Source of the DNA: Anisakis pegreffii
Taxonomy: Eukaryota; Nematoda; Chromadorea; Rhabditida; Anisakidae
Length of the DNA stretch: 64,000 nucleotides
Direction of reading: 5' to 3'
Assembly (NCBI GenBank): GCA_035041965.1
Contig: JAPYMA010000083.1
Coordinates: forward strand, 1-64,000
Of this stretch, positions 27,042-40,353 are shown one piece after another. The position numbers and the translations under genes were made by a program. How positions within the stretch are numbered: position 1 is the stretch's first letter; each line of letters begins with the position of its first letter. The notes beneath the pieces were generated by a model, which did not search any database, was not told where the DNA came from, and worked only from the letters and a program-made list of their open reading frames with translations.

Positions 27042-30000
27042 ATGGATTCGAGCACCGCTTCATACATCAGTGTCACTGGCGATGTTACATCTGATAACGG
27101 CCTTATGAATGACATGACCACCGAAAATGCTATGGAGCATGAATATGATGAGTGTGAAGTTCCTTATGATTTGGATCGACGCTGGTATTTAGTGGCTGTT
27201 GCTGGAACATCGTTGAGTTTTATCAGCTTGTTCTCGAATTTACTCATCGCCAAAACGTTGCTCTCGAAACGACGAAGTCACTTCTTCTTTTTGGGTCTTC
27301 TAGCGTGCAGTGACTGTTTTTTGTCGTTTTGTTACGGGCCTGTGATTGCTATGGATATCATTAAAAATCGTGTTCAGGTCAGTTCAACGCAATGTTTTTT
27401 TCGGCTGCTTTTCTGTTTCTCCAATCAAATTTCATACCTATCCAATGCAACCTGAATTTACACGCTTGGGTAGTGGAGGAACGAATTAAGTTGTGACTAG
27501 ACTTACATCGCAGATATTTGGGCTTCATGCTATCGTGAATGTTCTCGGGATATCTTCCGAGACTGAATGCTCGGAATACAGCCTTAACCGAACGGCTTCG
27601 TAGCTGACGCTAGAACGATACCGTTTCCTTCGGTTCGAAATGTCAGCTGAGCATAAAGAGGATACTATAAAACCTCTTAGTCAGTAAGATCAGTAAGACT
27701 TTGTAAGGATACAAATAAGCGTAAGAATACAAATGATAAGGATACAAATAAGGATCAAAAATCACTAAGGATACAAATCTTAATCAGTAAGAGTTTCACC
27801 CCTCTTAATCCACTAATACATTTGGGATCAGAAAAGTAGATGTTTGACCATTGATTTCTATTCCGATATCACCTTTTCACAATCTTTTATTAACTCAAAA
27901 CGGCTCGAATGACCGTTTTATATGAATGGTAACGAATGAATATCATGATGTTATTCTCAGTTCACCACCTTATCTCACGATGATTACTTTCACTTCGTTG
28001 TTTTACTGCTCGAGGAAGAGGAACACTTTCTTTGAATGATTTATTTGATTGCGTTCTCATCATGACGGCTCATAAATCATCTTCTAATTACGTTTTATAC
28101 GCCGAAAAAAAAAGCAGCAGGAAATTAAACTCTAGTTTCCGAACTGGATGCTTCAATGATAAAGAGTCATTGATGTGGAAAAATGCCGTGAATCACAAAG
28201 ATATCAGGAATCCTCCCATTAGGATGCAGTGATTTGCTCAATAAGATACAATCTGTTCACGTGATTTCCATTTTGGACTATTTGATCATCAAAAATCATA
28301 GGTCTTTGATCGCAGTTTGTATTGAACTGATCAATAAAAATCCACAAAACCTATGACAAACAAAATTCAGTTCATGTAAAAAAATTTCAGGCTCTTTGGC
28401 TCAATCGTTTGTGGTGGTCGTATATTGGCCCATTGCTAGCGTTGTGTCACGTCTCGATGACTTTTTCGTGTTTTCTGATTATATTGGCGACAATTGAGCG
28501 TTATTTGATAACACAAAAAGCAAAATGCTTACAAAAATTCCGACAGTATCGCCAAGCGCTCGCCATGTTCATGTTCACTCTGGCGTTGGTGGTTCGTGGA
28601 AGCGCTGTTTTTGAAATTGAGGTGCACTGATTTAGTTGTTCGAGTTGTCTTCATTGTTGTTTATGCGAGGAGAAATGATCAAAATTATGCCATATCAGTT
28701 GTAAACGAATGATTTTGGGATAAGATGATAATATGGAATTTGAAGGGCACATCCAAAATCATTGAGTTTGCTGCACTTTGCAATTGATCAGCTGCCCTTT
28801 ATAGACAGTTCAGTTCATGCAAAAAAATGCTCGAAATATAGCCTTAACTTAACTTCGTAGTTAACATTAGAACGATACCGTTTCCTGCGATTTGAAATGT
28901 CAGCTAAACATAAAGAGGATACTATGATACCTTAATTGTTGAGAGCACCATCGATTCCACTAGGCGATACTTCACTCATTAATCCGAGTGTCCCTTGATG
29001 ATTCTTGAGACAAATTGAATCATCGGTCAATTGGTCTTGTGACAAATTCGCAGTTGAGTATTCCATCTGTGGATCTCTGCAAGAAATGTGGTAATTCAGA
29101 ATGCACCCGATCGTGATGGCTTGTACTAAGATTAAATTAGGAATTAGCAGGCATTCAAGATATTCCTACGATAATTTGATGAGCGTGATTCGAAAAAGCG
29201 AAGTAATCATCTAAAAACATGCATTTTTATTGGGCATTGTATAATATAAGTGTCCTCCACTTCACTTCGATGAGAACAGTGCGAATGATTGTAATTACTA
29301 ACTCTAAGCGAAACTGTTTCCGAGTTTGCATTCTGTCATTTGCGACTCACTTCTTTTTTCGTATCTTTTCGAAATTCGCATGACAGAAGAAATATTCTGC
29401 TCAAACGTAAGGCAAAACTGTGGTCTGTAGCTGAGATTGAAGTTTGTGTGAGCAGATGCAAAAAATACCAACACTTATGTTCCAATAACTTCGTTGCGCT
29501 GCAGATACATTTCTTTCACTGCAGTGATTAACATGCCATGAGTAATTTATGAACTAGTTGCATGCATATTCGCAGTTGAGTATGCTTTCGAGGAACACAT
29601 GAATGGAATTCTGCTAACAATAAGCGTGAAACCATTAGCTTTTCGAACGTGCATCTCATGTGACATATGACATGGGATGGCCAGATTGCGAGCGTGATAT
29701 GATGACTCTTCATAGAATGCTCAGTGCTCTGTGCAAGTAGATCAGATGACTTGAGTTTGTACTCAGCCCAACATCGATAGATACTCCCTTCGAAGAATAT
29801 TATTTGCGGGCATTGTTCACCAGATCATGCATGGATGATCTTGAACACTACATAAGATTGAAATGGCATCGCTCACACTTCTGACATCTAATTTAACTTC
29901 GCACACCTTCAGCCAATACTATTTAGACTCAAAATAGGTTCACTTTAATCGCCACATCAGTAATCTCCGATCTTATCGATATTCTGAGGCGTTTTTGACT

Positions 30001-33000
30001 CGCTTGAAAGGATTGACAGCACAAGCACCTCGAATGGCAGTCTTCTTTTGAAGGGTGACTTATCCGTTCCATACATATTCCTCATTTGCATGGGGTACAA
30101 TGAGTTCGTGACACCCTTCATCCGCTAACTGCAGATAACGTCCGGATAGGTGTTTTTGGAGAGTTTTGAAACTCTTGGAAGTTTGAGCACAACAATGATA
30201 CTTGTCAACTGATCACACTGAAGAGCACAGCTAATCGCAGTGTCAATTAAAGGAGCATAAAACAACTCTGATTCAAAATTTGTCAAGTTCAGGTGATGCG
30301 AAATGGGAACTGTACGGGTCTCACTGAGTTCGAACCGATGCTGACGTCTCTTGTCTCAACGTGGCTTTACGGCACCATCTTTCGTTTCTATTTTCGGAAT
30401 ATATTAACGGTTTTTGTACCGTTCTTTTTGTTGGCTTACTTGAACGTACGCATTGTTGCGACACTACGGGCACAGCAAAGGAAAGCTGCGATGTTCAAAT
30501 TTGCTTGCAGCGAACATAAGGTAATCTCTTTTTGAGATGATTTACTGCAGATTTCGCAAGCTCAAAAAAAAGATGGAAGAGTCCTATGAATTGCTCAGAG
30601 ATTAAGAATTATTCAATCGAATTCTCTCAATTCAGTTTCACTCAACTCCGGTGAAGTAGAGAAAACCTAATTAATAGCAGAACTCTTGGTTGAAGCTTTC
30701 AAATAAGTTCTTAATCTCTAACAAAAGATAGAAAAAATCTAAAAATAAGAAAATAAGTTGTAGGTAATGTGATGAGTTCATTCAGCTGATAGAGCTGAGT
30801 TAAAGGTGGAATCATATTGATAAAGGTGATAATCTTTATTGGTACTCGAGCTGAATTACAGATGAAAATTCGTTCAGCAACTCGTTTAACCGTTTTCATT
30901 GTGTGTTCGTATCTGATGGCAAATGTCTTGAACGTACTGATCACAGCGTGGGAGTACGTGGATTTCGAGTCAGCCGTCACACCTGATAATTTTTGGGTTC
31001 GTTTACAAATTTGTCCGACAAATTAGCCTGCATAAGCAGGTCTTTCTGAACAAAAAAGAAAACCAAAAATATGCTAAGTGTTTGCATCTTTTGGTGTCAC
31101 CTTCCCACAAAATATCTAGATATTCAATCAAAATAAATTCAGCCTGTTTGATTTCGACCGTTTCCGTCCATCAACATCCTACCGATTTGAACAGTTCAAC
31201 TTTACCTTACGATTGCTCTAACATTCTCAGATCACTCCTTGAACATACCTATATGAACTGGAAGTGCTCTTAAGTACGTTTGGCTAGCCGCACTTGTTTT
31301 TGCCTTTCCTACCCTCGGCTCATCTTGATAGCATCTAACATTTTAGCTCTCATTAGAGGTAACATAGAAATCACCATTTATAAAGTGCCTAGGTGATATC
31401 ATTTTCGCTCCTCTAACATTTTGCACGTGTGTCCCATGTTCCTAATGAATTTGTTGGGTTATCAATCTTATGCATTTGAAGCGATTTGCAGATCTATGAG
31501 ACATGTACTGATGTAATCTCAGTTCTTTACGTGTTCACATGTGCCACTCGCCTTCTCGTTTATATGTTGTGCAATAAGGAAATTAGAATCGCTATCAATC
31601 AGCAAATGTGCTGTTTCACCAACTACGAACACGGCAAATATCGATACATCGATGAACGTCATCAAACGTGAGTGTGTTTGATGTTTTGCGTGAGTGAGTG
31701 ATTTTTGTTGTTGACAGACAATTAGTAACGCTGACGTGGTCTTCGATTCGATAAAAATTTTTTGAAAGCGGTGAAGCAGTGAATGATATCAATAACAAAA
31801 GGCGGAACGATAAGAGTCCAATGATGTGAGCATTTTCTAGCGTGCTGCTGCATTCTATGAACTCGTCAAAATCGGCTCCATAGGTGACAGAGGAGTGAAA
31901 TATCTCCTAGTAGGTGTACAGAGGAATGCTCGTCAGTGTCATTAGTTATTCCTGAGACAGGAGCACGAAGAAGCATATTAGCTCCTTCGAAAGCTAAGGA
32001 GTTTAGGAATGTGATGCAAAGATGGACTTGTCTTGTTTGATAATGTGTTGACAGGAAACATGATAAAACAAATGAGAAGAAGAACTTATTATCTTATCAT
32101 TATCAGTGCTTGTTCTTACCAGTGAGCATAGAGCCGACTGTTCATTGAATCACTGATAACTGATCACTGATCATTGATAGTTGATCACTGAATTTGGATT
32201 GCATTCAATGAACTTATGAAAAGCTGAATTAAATGCATTCAATTGAAATTTCAATTGAGTAATCTATTCCAACCTGACTATAACACCACATTTTACTAAG
32301 ACACGCAGAATCACCCATCAAAAGCCAGCCGTCCGAAGAACTTTAACGCAATTCTTTAAGCAATTCATAAAAACTTATGGTTTGTGCTATTTTCAGCAAG
32401 CTCAGTGATACGAGCAACATGCGAAGGCTAGCAAGGTCAGTTCATGTGAACTTCTCTTTGGCTTTCGAATTTGCCTCAGAAATATTCATCAATAGACTTA
32501 TCGAAAGTTCATGATCTCTGAATCAGATGCACAAAACCTCCATCATAAGAACAATTATTTTTCGTTTAGAAATGTTTAGAAATGCGTGAGAAAAGTACTG
32601 AAACGATTATTATATTAGGTCAAAAAATATTTCGGGGCTAAGTAGGAATCGCTAACGAAACCAATAATGATCACTAAGATCGAGTGGGTTGCATTTCAAA
32701 GAAACATGAATTGAATGAAAAAGTGAATTAAGGTACAGCCTCAAACAATGAACTGTTCACATTTTTTGCTTGTAATTTCGTTGCGTTTGCCTCCCCGCAT
32801 GTTTGCAGCTTTCAGCTGGATGTGTAGACTTATTCAGTAAGATGCATTGATCTCCCAAATATTACACTTGCTCACTAAAGCATGGCTTATATCCAATCAG
32901 TCGTTTGATATCTGTTTTTTTGATTTTGTCACTGATCACCACCATTCATCGATAGCAATCACTAAAACCCGTATGTAGTTATGTGATGTTGCAAACTGCT

Positions 33001-33422
33001 AAAGATTGCTGCTGGATGCACTTATACGAATATTGGCTGAGTTGAGCGACTACGAAGCTGTTAATCTGCACCATGAATTTTTCACTTATAGATAGCTTTT
33101 TTTCACATCTAATCTGTTAAGGAACCACAATGCGCAAAATGCGGATCATATCGGCACCGATTTTGATAACATTGCGATTTCGATCGCCAGACGTATGATG
33201 TTGTCTTCGACCACTACGACGACGGTTGCTGATGGCACTACCAATAGTCAAGTGAAAGATTCTGAAGCTGACTCACGAAACATCCTTAATGCAACAACGA
33301 TGATTAATTGTTCGAAGCAGATGAATCGCTCAGGCGATACGTTGCTGGCAAATTCGACGTCTTGTGAGACACAACTCTCCGTATCATGCCTATCATTCCA
33401 GTCATCCGACGAAGGCTTATAA
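27042..33422 (+). CDS. Rhodopsin-family peptide GPCR, FMRFamide-receptor-like, 7 exons
   Basis: Predicted 481-aa G-protein-coupled receptor for a neuropeptide. Exons: 27042-27377, 28391-28621, 30293-30520, 30862-30996, 31492-31667, 32397-32435, 33122-33422; all phases close. The N-terminus is about 48 aa and acidic. TM1 starts near residue 49 and TM2 near 80. The E/DRY position is E148-R149-Y150 (TIERYLITQK). TM5 includes ILTVFVPFFLLAYLNVRIVA, and TM6 follows RSATRLTVFIVCSYL. TM7 lacks NPxxY and has ATRLLVYMLCNKEIR, as in nematode frpr-type receptors with a (L/T)RLP(I/V)Y-like end. The cytoplasmic tail of about 135 aa is rich in Ser and Thr. The start is ATG at 27042; an in-frame TTG lies six bases upstream. 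The exact orthologue and ligand cannot be told. Confidence 0.92.
27568..28935 (+). repeat. Pair of related ~110-bp repeats in GPCR intron 1
   Basis: Copies at 27568-27678 and 28829-28935, same orientation, share GAACGATACCGTTTCC, ATGTCAGCT and CATAAAGAGGATACTAT blocks, at roughly 80 percent identity by eye. They are non-coding and probably fragments of a dispersed element. Confidence 0.75.
27696..27795 (+). repeat. Degenerate minisatellite
   Basis: An irregular tandem series of AAGGATACAAATAAG-type units inside GPCR intron 1. Confidence 0.7.
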
Positions 33423-35779
33423 AGAGCAACGTTGCTCTCGACAATACCGGTAATAATACAACAACAAAAACACAGTCAGTGTTTGTGGCTAACTGCTTAC
33501 ATATCATTTGTGGCTTATATATGTAAATCCCTTGTTTTAGCCATTAATGTACCGTCCGCTCGCAACCATACAGTTTTTTAGTGTATTTTTTGCATGATCA
33601 CTTCAATGGAATGCGAACATTCGATTACTGAATGGCTTATTCACATGTTCTTGTGATCGCTTTAAACATCGCCACATCCTGCTCTCAGATGCTATTAGCT
33701 GCTGATGAGTGTGCGATGACTTTGTTCTGTATCAAGCAAATAATCTCTGATCTCTTATAGATCATCTATACCAAAGTGATGGTTTGTGATTTGTTTGCAG
33801 TTCACGTGATAATATCCTCATTGATATCATCGATTTTCTTGTGATTTGCAGTTGTTGTCGTTGTTTTCATTGAAAGTAGATTTTAGCAAAAATGTTGATT
33901 TCAGAGTGATTTTTGCAGCGAATGTGTTTGTATGTGTGTATATTTTCAATGGATGGCAATTTCAGGATATGGGAATGTTTGAAATGTTATTTGATTTTTG
34001 CTTGCAAATATTTTTGATTTTTAATAGGTATCAATTGTTTGTGGTAATGAACGTGTCACATTAACGCATGTTATGCGCTTATGAGTACAGGTATACGTAC
34101 TAGTTAATAAACAGCTAGGAATATCGAAAATTTTTGCCGGTTTCATTCGATCTATACAACATTCGATCTGTGAATGATGCCTCGGTTTCGAGTGCTCTCA
34201 TAAACTTACAAATTCTCCCAAACATGTTACAGTCAGTAACTTATCAGCGGATATCGAATCCCCCCAACTTAGTTGCACCTTAGCTGTGATCACCTAAAGT
34301 AATGTTGTTAACCTCAGTTTACTAAGAAGATAAACTACTCAATGGGTTGAGAGAAATAAAAAGTTCAATATTTTTCCAATTCTGAACACTTTTATTCATT
34401 TGATTCCGTTTCTGGACAATCGGTATCATGAGATACCGAGAGTGAATTCATTAGTGAATAGAATTCTAGTCCGGTGGATTTATCACCGATATATGACCGT
34501 ATACACTAAGTGAACTTAACGGATGGCTTAAGATGAGTTTTTAATGTGAGGATGCGATATCGTATTCAAAGGATATCCATACAAATATTTATTCAAATCT
34601 GTCAGTAAGACTGATAGGAACTCAAATAAGCCTGTTATTCCATAAAATCATTTGAGTTTCAGCTATCCACAAGACTTACACAGTTTGCAGAGGTTACGGC
34701 ACACCTATTCGGCAGGAAGTCAACTGTGTGTGTCACGGTGAGTTTATATGAAGCGTTTATTCTGTGGTGATAATCACTGATAGAGTCTCCTCCCAGACAT
34801 CAGACTACAGCGTTGCCATGTGCCTCTTGCTTGTTCTGACAGCCGCCTGATGGACTTTAGCCTAAGAGTTCCATTGGTGCTACTGAATCAATCGAGGATA
34901 TGCATAGATTAATTGTGCGAGAAATATCTCAAACTCAATTCATTGCAGCACCAAAATTTTTCAACTCATTCCAATAAATTACAGATATTTCAGGAAAATG
35001 AACCGACCGCTCAATCGAATACGAAGTCTGAGTTACAGTCTATGTTGGAGAGATGATGCTGAACCACCTGATAGCCTTATACCTATCCAAAGTTGGCTCA
35101 TACAATAACACTGACAATAAATGCGCTTGACGTCTATGGATTTGCAGAAAATTGGATGGCATTTCGAAATGCCGTCTTTAAATCGAAAGAGATATGTAGT
35201 GAACCTGGAAGCTCTCCTTCTGAACAACGGGTCATTGTGCTCTACACTCTCTACTTTACCATCCACATTGGAATCGAAAACCATTATGAATCTGCTTGAG
35301 CAAACTTCGGCCAATTTCAGTGAAATGTCACAAACATATGTCATACTTATTCGTCTACCCATTCGGATAACCTATTACTATTCCAGTGATCTGAGTACTA
35401 TTCATGGGAATAATTATTGGTTGCTGAAGTGCTGAAATGGAATAGTCTGAGCAATACTAGTCACTTCATCGAGTATTTGTGTTATTCGTCGTAATCAAGT
35501 ACCAACGCAGGTTTCCGCAATTAACATGAATTTGTTAGGGACTATTCTCATTCATTCAGGTTGTTCAGATAGCAGCTGTGCGTGTCTAGTTGCAGTTATT
35601 CACTTGTCTAAGATGAGCCACGAACATTGCTGTATCCATGACGAAATTTATTTTCAGTTTGGTTTTGCCTGTGCAGTTGTTTTTAGTGTATATGATAATA
35701 CTGCGTGATTGGCAATAAAGTTTTTTGCTATGCCATATATATACAGGTTTCATCATATCAACAAGTTCACTTCACAAAT
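33423..35779. other. Spacer between the GPCR and UGT genes, with two exon-like stretches
   Basis: No named gene. On the plus strand, 34663-34737 is flanked by TTTCAG and GTGAGT and is open in two frames. At 34994-35056 a TTTCAG is followed by 20 open codons (ENEPTAQSNTKSELQSMLER) and a TGA. They could be alternative 3' exons of the GPCR or pieces of a small gene. Longer open frames on both strands at 35033-35435 overlap each other and match no family. Confidence 0.3.
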
Positions 35780-38700
35780 TTACAATTTTTTCTTGTGAAC
35801 CATTCGAGTGTTGTTCATTGGGAAAAGCATCCAAATGAATTTCAGAATTCGAATGATCACCACAAATATTATAACAATCAAACAAATTAGTGCAGCAATA
35901 ACGTCGAGGCAAAAGTATTTGATGAAATTGAGTTTAGCACCTTCGACACTGAGTTCAGGTAGAGATCCAAATTGTACCACAAAATTGGTCCATTTGATCA
36001 ACTGCTCGCGCGGTTTGTTCGGTTTATTTTTGATCATTTCAGAGAGGCGTTTGGATGCTTTCAAATACCTTCAAATAATGCAGTTAGCTCGAAGGAAGTT
36101 TTAACCGTAATGAGAGCTCACAGATCAACGAAGGAAAACCCTTCAGCTTGCATCAGTCATTAGAGTTAGTTTCTCTTGATACAAAAAAATGAACGACTCA
36201 AATTAGGGTGATCGTTGTTGAGATCAGCATTGTTGAAGCGTTGTTAAGGAGGCATACGATTGGATTTTAAAAATGTCGGCCATTAGGCTTCCCGTCGTTT
36301 GGTGATGAATGCATTTGCATCTAACTGCATCACAATTTGACTTGTTTAATTTAGATTCTGATCCCTTTCACGGATGCCCTTTCACCTCAAACTCAACAGT
36401 ATTCTAAACTAGATTTGACGTCAAGCAAATACGCAACCTACTTGCTATTGTTCAACAGATCATCCAAAGCTTCGCTCAGTTTCGCGTAGTTCAGATCGTA
36501 CTTCTGCAAGCTTCGACCAATACCTCTAGTTTCAGCAGCACGTCCGTTGCGGAACTGATCAGCAAAGAACGGGATCACCAGCAAGGGAGTACCACGAATA
36601 GCAGCTTCGATCATGCCGTAGAAACCTCCGTGCATGACAAAAAGTTTGAGGCGAGGATGTCCTGATCGATAATGTTTTTAAAATTAGAACTATTTGATTA
36701 GTATCCGCGATGTCGGTGGTGCTAACGTTCGGGTGCTCCATTACCCCTTCTGATGATCTGGCAGGCCGCCGTTACCCCCTCCCTGATACAAGAACTTACT
36801 ATTTCTACGTATAATGTCAGGAACAAACGGAAGACGGCCCTTGAACTACTCATCGCCCTCAACACCCCCAAATTACCCAAAACGAGTAAATTGACTTCCT
36901 ATAAGAACCATTGTACTGGACCGTTGCGTTGCTCATTATTGCAATCGAATATGATTGCATGATAAGCTATTGTCTGTGACACGCTCACTTCAAACTGATT
37001 CAGATGGATTCTCATTCTTTTCAGACGTGTTGCATTCGCTCTCATAGCTATCACATGCGAATACCGTTCTCTTCATGACTTTTTCTCATTCATTTCGTCT
37101 CATTTCACTTCACAGTTCAAATCAATTTCTCATTCAATAGCATATACTATTTACTGGGTGTGTTGACGAGTATTGACAGTCGAAGTCAACAATACAACAA
37201 TCGAATATTATTAGTCAACAACACTCGGCAGTCAAATGTTCAATTATAGAGTACATTTGATAGAATGAGAATTTGACTTTAATTATTGAGTAAAATGAAT
37301 GAGAAATTAGCAGAAGAGAAAACTTTTGGTGATAAAAGCTATGAGAGCGACTATAACAGCACGGAAAAGAATGAAAACCCTGTTAAAACGAATGCAAACC
37401 ATGTTATTTCATAGGAGGATGAAAAGTGTTGCCATCAACTAACCGCATTTACACATTCGAGCTAAAAAACACCATTACAATTCTACTAGAACATACCAAC
37501 CGCACTAAATACCGATTTCCCGACCCCTCCGTTACCCTTGACACCTCCAAATAACCCAAAATGGGTAATTTCACCCCCTATGATAACCACTACACTAGGT
37601 GGAGCATTACCACTTTCATTATATTCCATACTAATTCATTTTGAGCTCAAAAGATGCTTTGCATTCTTCATCAGTTTCTTAGATTGGAGTGCAATACAAA
37701 ATTTCATTAATATTGCTATGGTTCGAGATGAGTGAATAGTTCCTAACCAAGCATATCTTTTTGAGGTATCCAACGTACCAAGTCAATATTTTTTAATCCA
37801 GTTGCCAATTTTCGTGCCTTTTCATCCTGCTCATCAATTTTCCAAATGAAGTGATAGTCGGAGAAATGTCTGAACACTGAAATGAGCGACAAATTTATCG
37901 CAACGCAACTCACAAATACGTTATGTGAAATGATTCGACTGCAGACTTGCTAACATTGAGGTTTATCACTACAAATTTGCCTACCATTTGAAGTGGTAGT
38001 TTAATTGAACAGTAAAAAACAATTTATTACTTCTTGTCGAATCGTGCTGAAATTTTAAAAATTTTGAAATTCATCGTGAAACATTACATTTGAAAAAATC
38101 TTCTCGCATCTGGTCAGTAAGCTTTGATGAGGGCACGACAGTGCCGAGTGAAACGAGTATCACTCCTTTTTTGCCTTTCCTCATCATTGATCGATATGGC
38201 TGAACGTTAACAAGATCACATTAGATCGATAATAAATCCTCAATGATCACTCAAAAACGACGATGCTTGATAGGATTTTCAATACTTTCATATCGTTTAA
38301 TCGCCCAGTTTTGGTGGAAAGAACAGGTTGAAAACGGCGTAACCTAAAAAATTACCTCATCTAGTGGTTGAGCATCGTTCGGAACACCAAATCCGCCAAT
38401 ATAAATGGTTTTGTGCAGAATCGGTCTCGCCACATCCAAGAATTCATCACTGCTCACAAAGCACAACGCCGATTCAGCAGCAATCTCGCGAACATTCGGA
38501 AAATTCGGATCGGCTAACTCTCGAAATTTGCCGGTCAAAACATGAGCACCATATCTGTGCAGTACGATTGACACAATCCATCTGAAAGTATTACGTTTGA
38601 AGTTTCCAACTTTTCAGCTCCTGTAAGATCAATTATGTCTTACGGGAAAAGTCGATTATCATTGTCCTGAAAAATCTGTGAAATAAACGCGGAAAAACCT

Positions 38701-40353
38701 GCGAAAAAGAAGGTGTTTGAAAAGTTGGATATTGTTTCGAGCTGTTCTCTTTTAGGGTGGAGTAGGAAAACGAGGTTCACTAGCTTCATGAGGGCAGCAT
38801 GCTCCAGACAGTGTCTTTTCATTTCTAACAGTGCTTCTCAAGAGAATTACAATCGCTACGTATTCGTGATTTGAGGGCTCATGATTGGCTATATTCATGA
38901 ACATAAGTTGGCATGGTATTAATAGGAATTGATCGTGTTTGTTGAATAGCAACGATTGTATTGAATAACTTACAGATACATGTTTTGTGCTCGTTCCATG
39001 AACGACATTTCAGTGCTGAGATCATTCTCTTCAACCGATGGAACGTATGAAATGGGCATTGGTACTCCTGAAAATGGGAAACAGGAAGTCAACAATCCTC
39101 CAGCAGAGCTGACAATAAAGGACATAATACGACGGTTTGGATTTGATGGCAAGAGTAAGGACACAACCATAATTTCATAGAATACCTAATGTATCTGATA
39201 AACCATCCATCATCGATGATGACGATATCCAGATATGATTTTTGATTCCCAGATATCTGATAATGCCAACTCCGCACAGGTCAAGTTGCTCACTGAATGC
39301 AACGTCAAAATTGTAGGAACGCAATTGCTCCAGTTCGCTTTTACGTCGAAGAATTGCTGGAAAATCATGAAGTAAAGAAACGAAGGGTGCAGAGAAATTC
39401 AACCGGAATCACAGGAATCAGATAGGTAGCTTGGTCAGTGGTCATTCACAATATTTAGGTCTATTACGAAGATATATTTCGAGAAATCTTCAAGGTGACT
39501 GTGCAGTTACTCTAACGAATCCATTATATTGGTGGACTCTAAATCAGATTCACGCATTTGTCATAGTTTCTCGAATTCCACTTTCATGTAATGAAGGCCC
39601 AATCGAGCTACTAAAATAAGCCGTTTTCCATTTGGGATCAAATTTGAGATCAAATTTCGATTCGATTAAAATTGGACACGAATGAGGAAAGCTAAGTGAA
39701 CCAACCTTCACACTGCTCACTGGTGGCCTCCTCGAAAAGCTTCCGCAATCTGAAGCTGAGCGTATGATCTTTTATGAAGCCAGCACTAAAATCCTTCATG
39801 TTTTCGTCGAAGCTATCCGAAATGCCAGACATTCTGATAATTTTTGCATGTTTAGTACCATTGAAATTGGTCTCGTGATATTCCGGGATGAACATCACCT
39901 GCAATTCTTCAAGTTGACGTCGAATAGGGCTGGCAATGATGATATTGATCAGTTTTATGTGTCAATATTTCATAGCAGTGAAACTATACAATCGCCTGAT
40001 CGTCAAAGCGTAATTCCATTTCGGTATCAACATAAGCTAATTAACTATCTGATGTTTAGGTAAGCCTCGAACCTATCGTAGAGATATTTGACAACTATCG
40101 TTTCACAGACGTGACAACAGTCACTCTTATCTCAGAAGCAATTTTCACAATGTTCCACTGATAATTACCAATTGAATAGGAAACTCACCACATTATGGCC
40201 TGCTTCCTCAGCCAGAATATCAGCCATGAGAGCATTTGTAATCAAATGACTTTGACTATATGAAGGACTATAGACCAATATGTTTGCCGCATATGAGCCA
40301 TGCTCATAACCGAAGCCACATAACAAGATCAACGTCCCCAAGAGTGATCTCAT
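35780..40353 (-). CDS. UDP-glycosyltransferase (UGT, GT1 family), 9 exons
   Basis: Predicted 532-aa endoplasmic reticulum enzyme that transfers a sugar from a UDP-sugar to small lipophilic molecules. Exons, 5' to 3' on the minus strand: 40353-40189, 39898-39706, 39356-39186, 39067-38974, 38581-38356, 38199-38088, 37876-37748, 36661-36442, 36068-35780; phases close. A signal peptide covers about residues 1-22. H36 (SYSQSH) sits at the catalytic histidine position. The donor-binding half has VSLGTVVPSSKL, WIPQKDMLGHPRLKLF and then MHGGFYGMIEAAIRGTPLL, the UGT signature (usually THGGLNS). A transmembrane segment covers about residues 490-512, and the short tail ends in KKKL, a dilysine ER-retrieval motif. 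The start is the methionine directly before the hydrophobic leader; earlier in-frame methionines give a poorer leader. Intron 7 holds a foldback element. Substrates cannot be told. Confidence 0.95.
36724..37590 (-). mobile_element. Foldback non-autonomous element, copy A (in UGT intron 7)
   Basis: About 870 bp, inverted relative to copies B and C. The outer end carries GGTAATGGAGCACCCGA (read on the minus strand). Direct repeats of about 50 bp containing AATTACCC and GGAGGTGTCAAGGG lie near 36862-36900 and 37525-37585. Between them, long imperfect inverted arms rich in TTCTCATTC and GCTCTCATAGCT form a predicted hairpin with its centre near 37180. There is no coding capacity. It lies wholly between UGT exons 7 and 8. 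Confidence 0.85.

Noticed and set aside
35033..35435. Overlapping open frames of 68-109 codons on both strands
   Set aside because: Three mutually exclusive frames over the same bases, none resembling a known family; I could not choose one as real.
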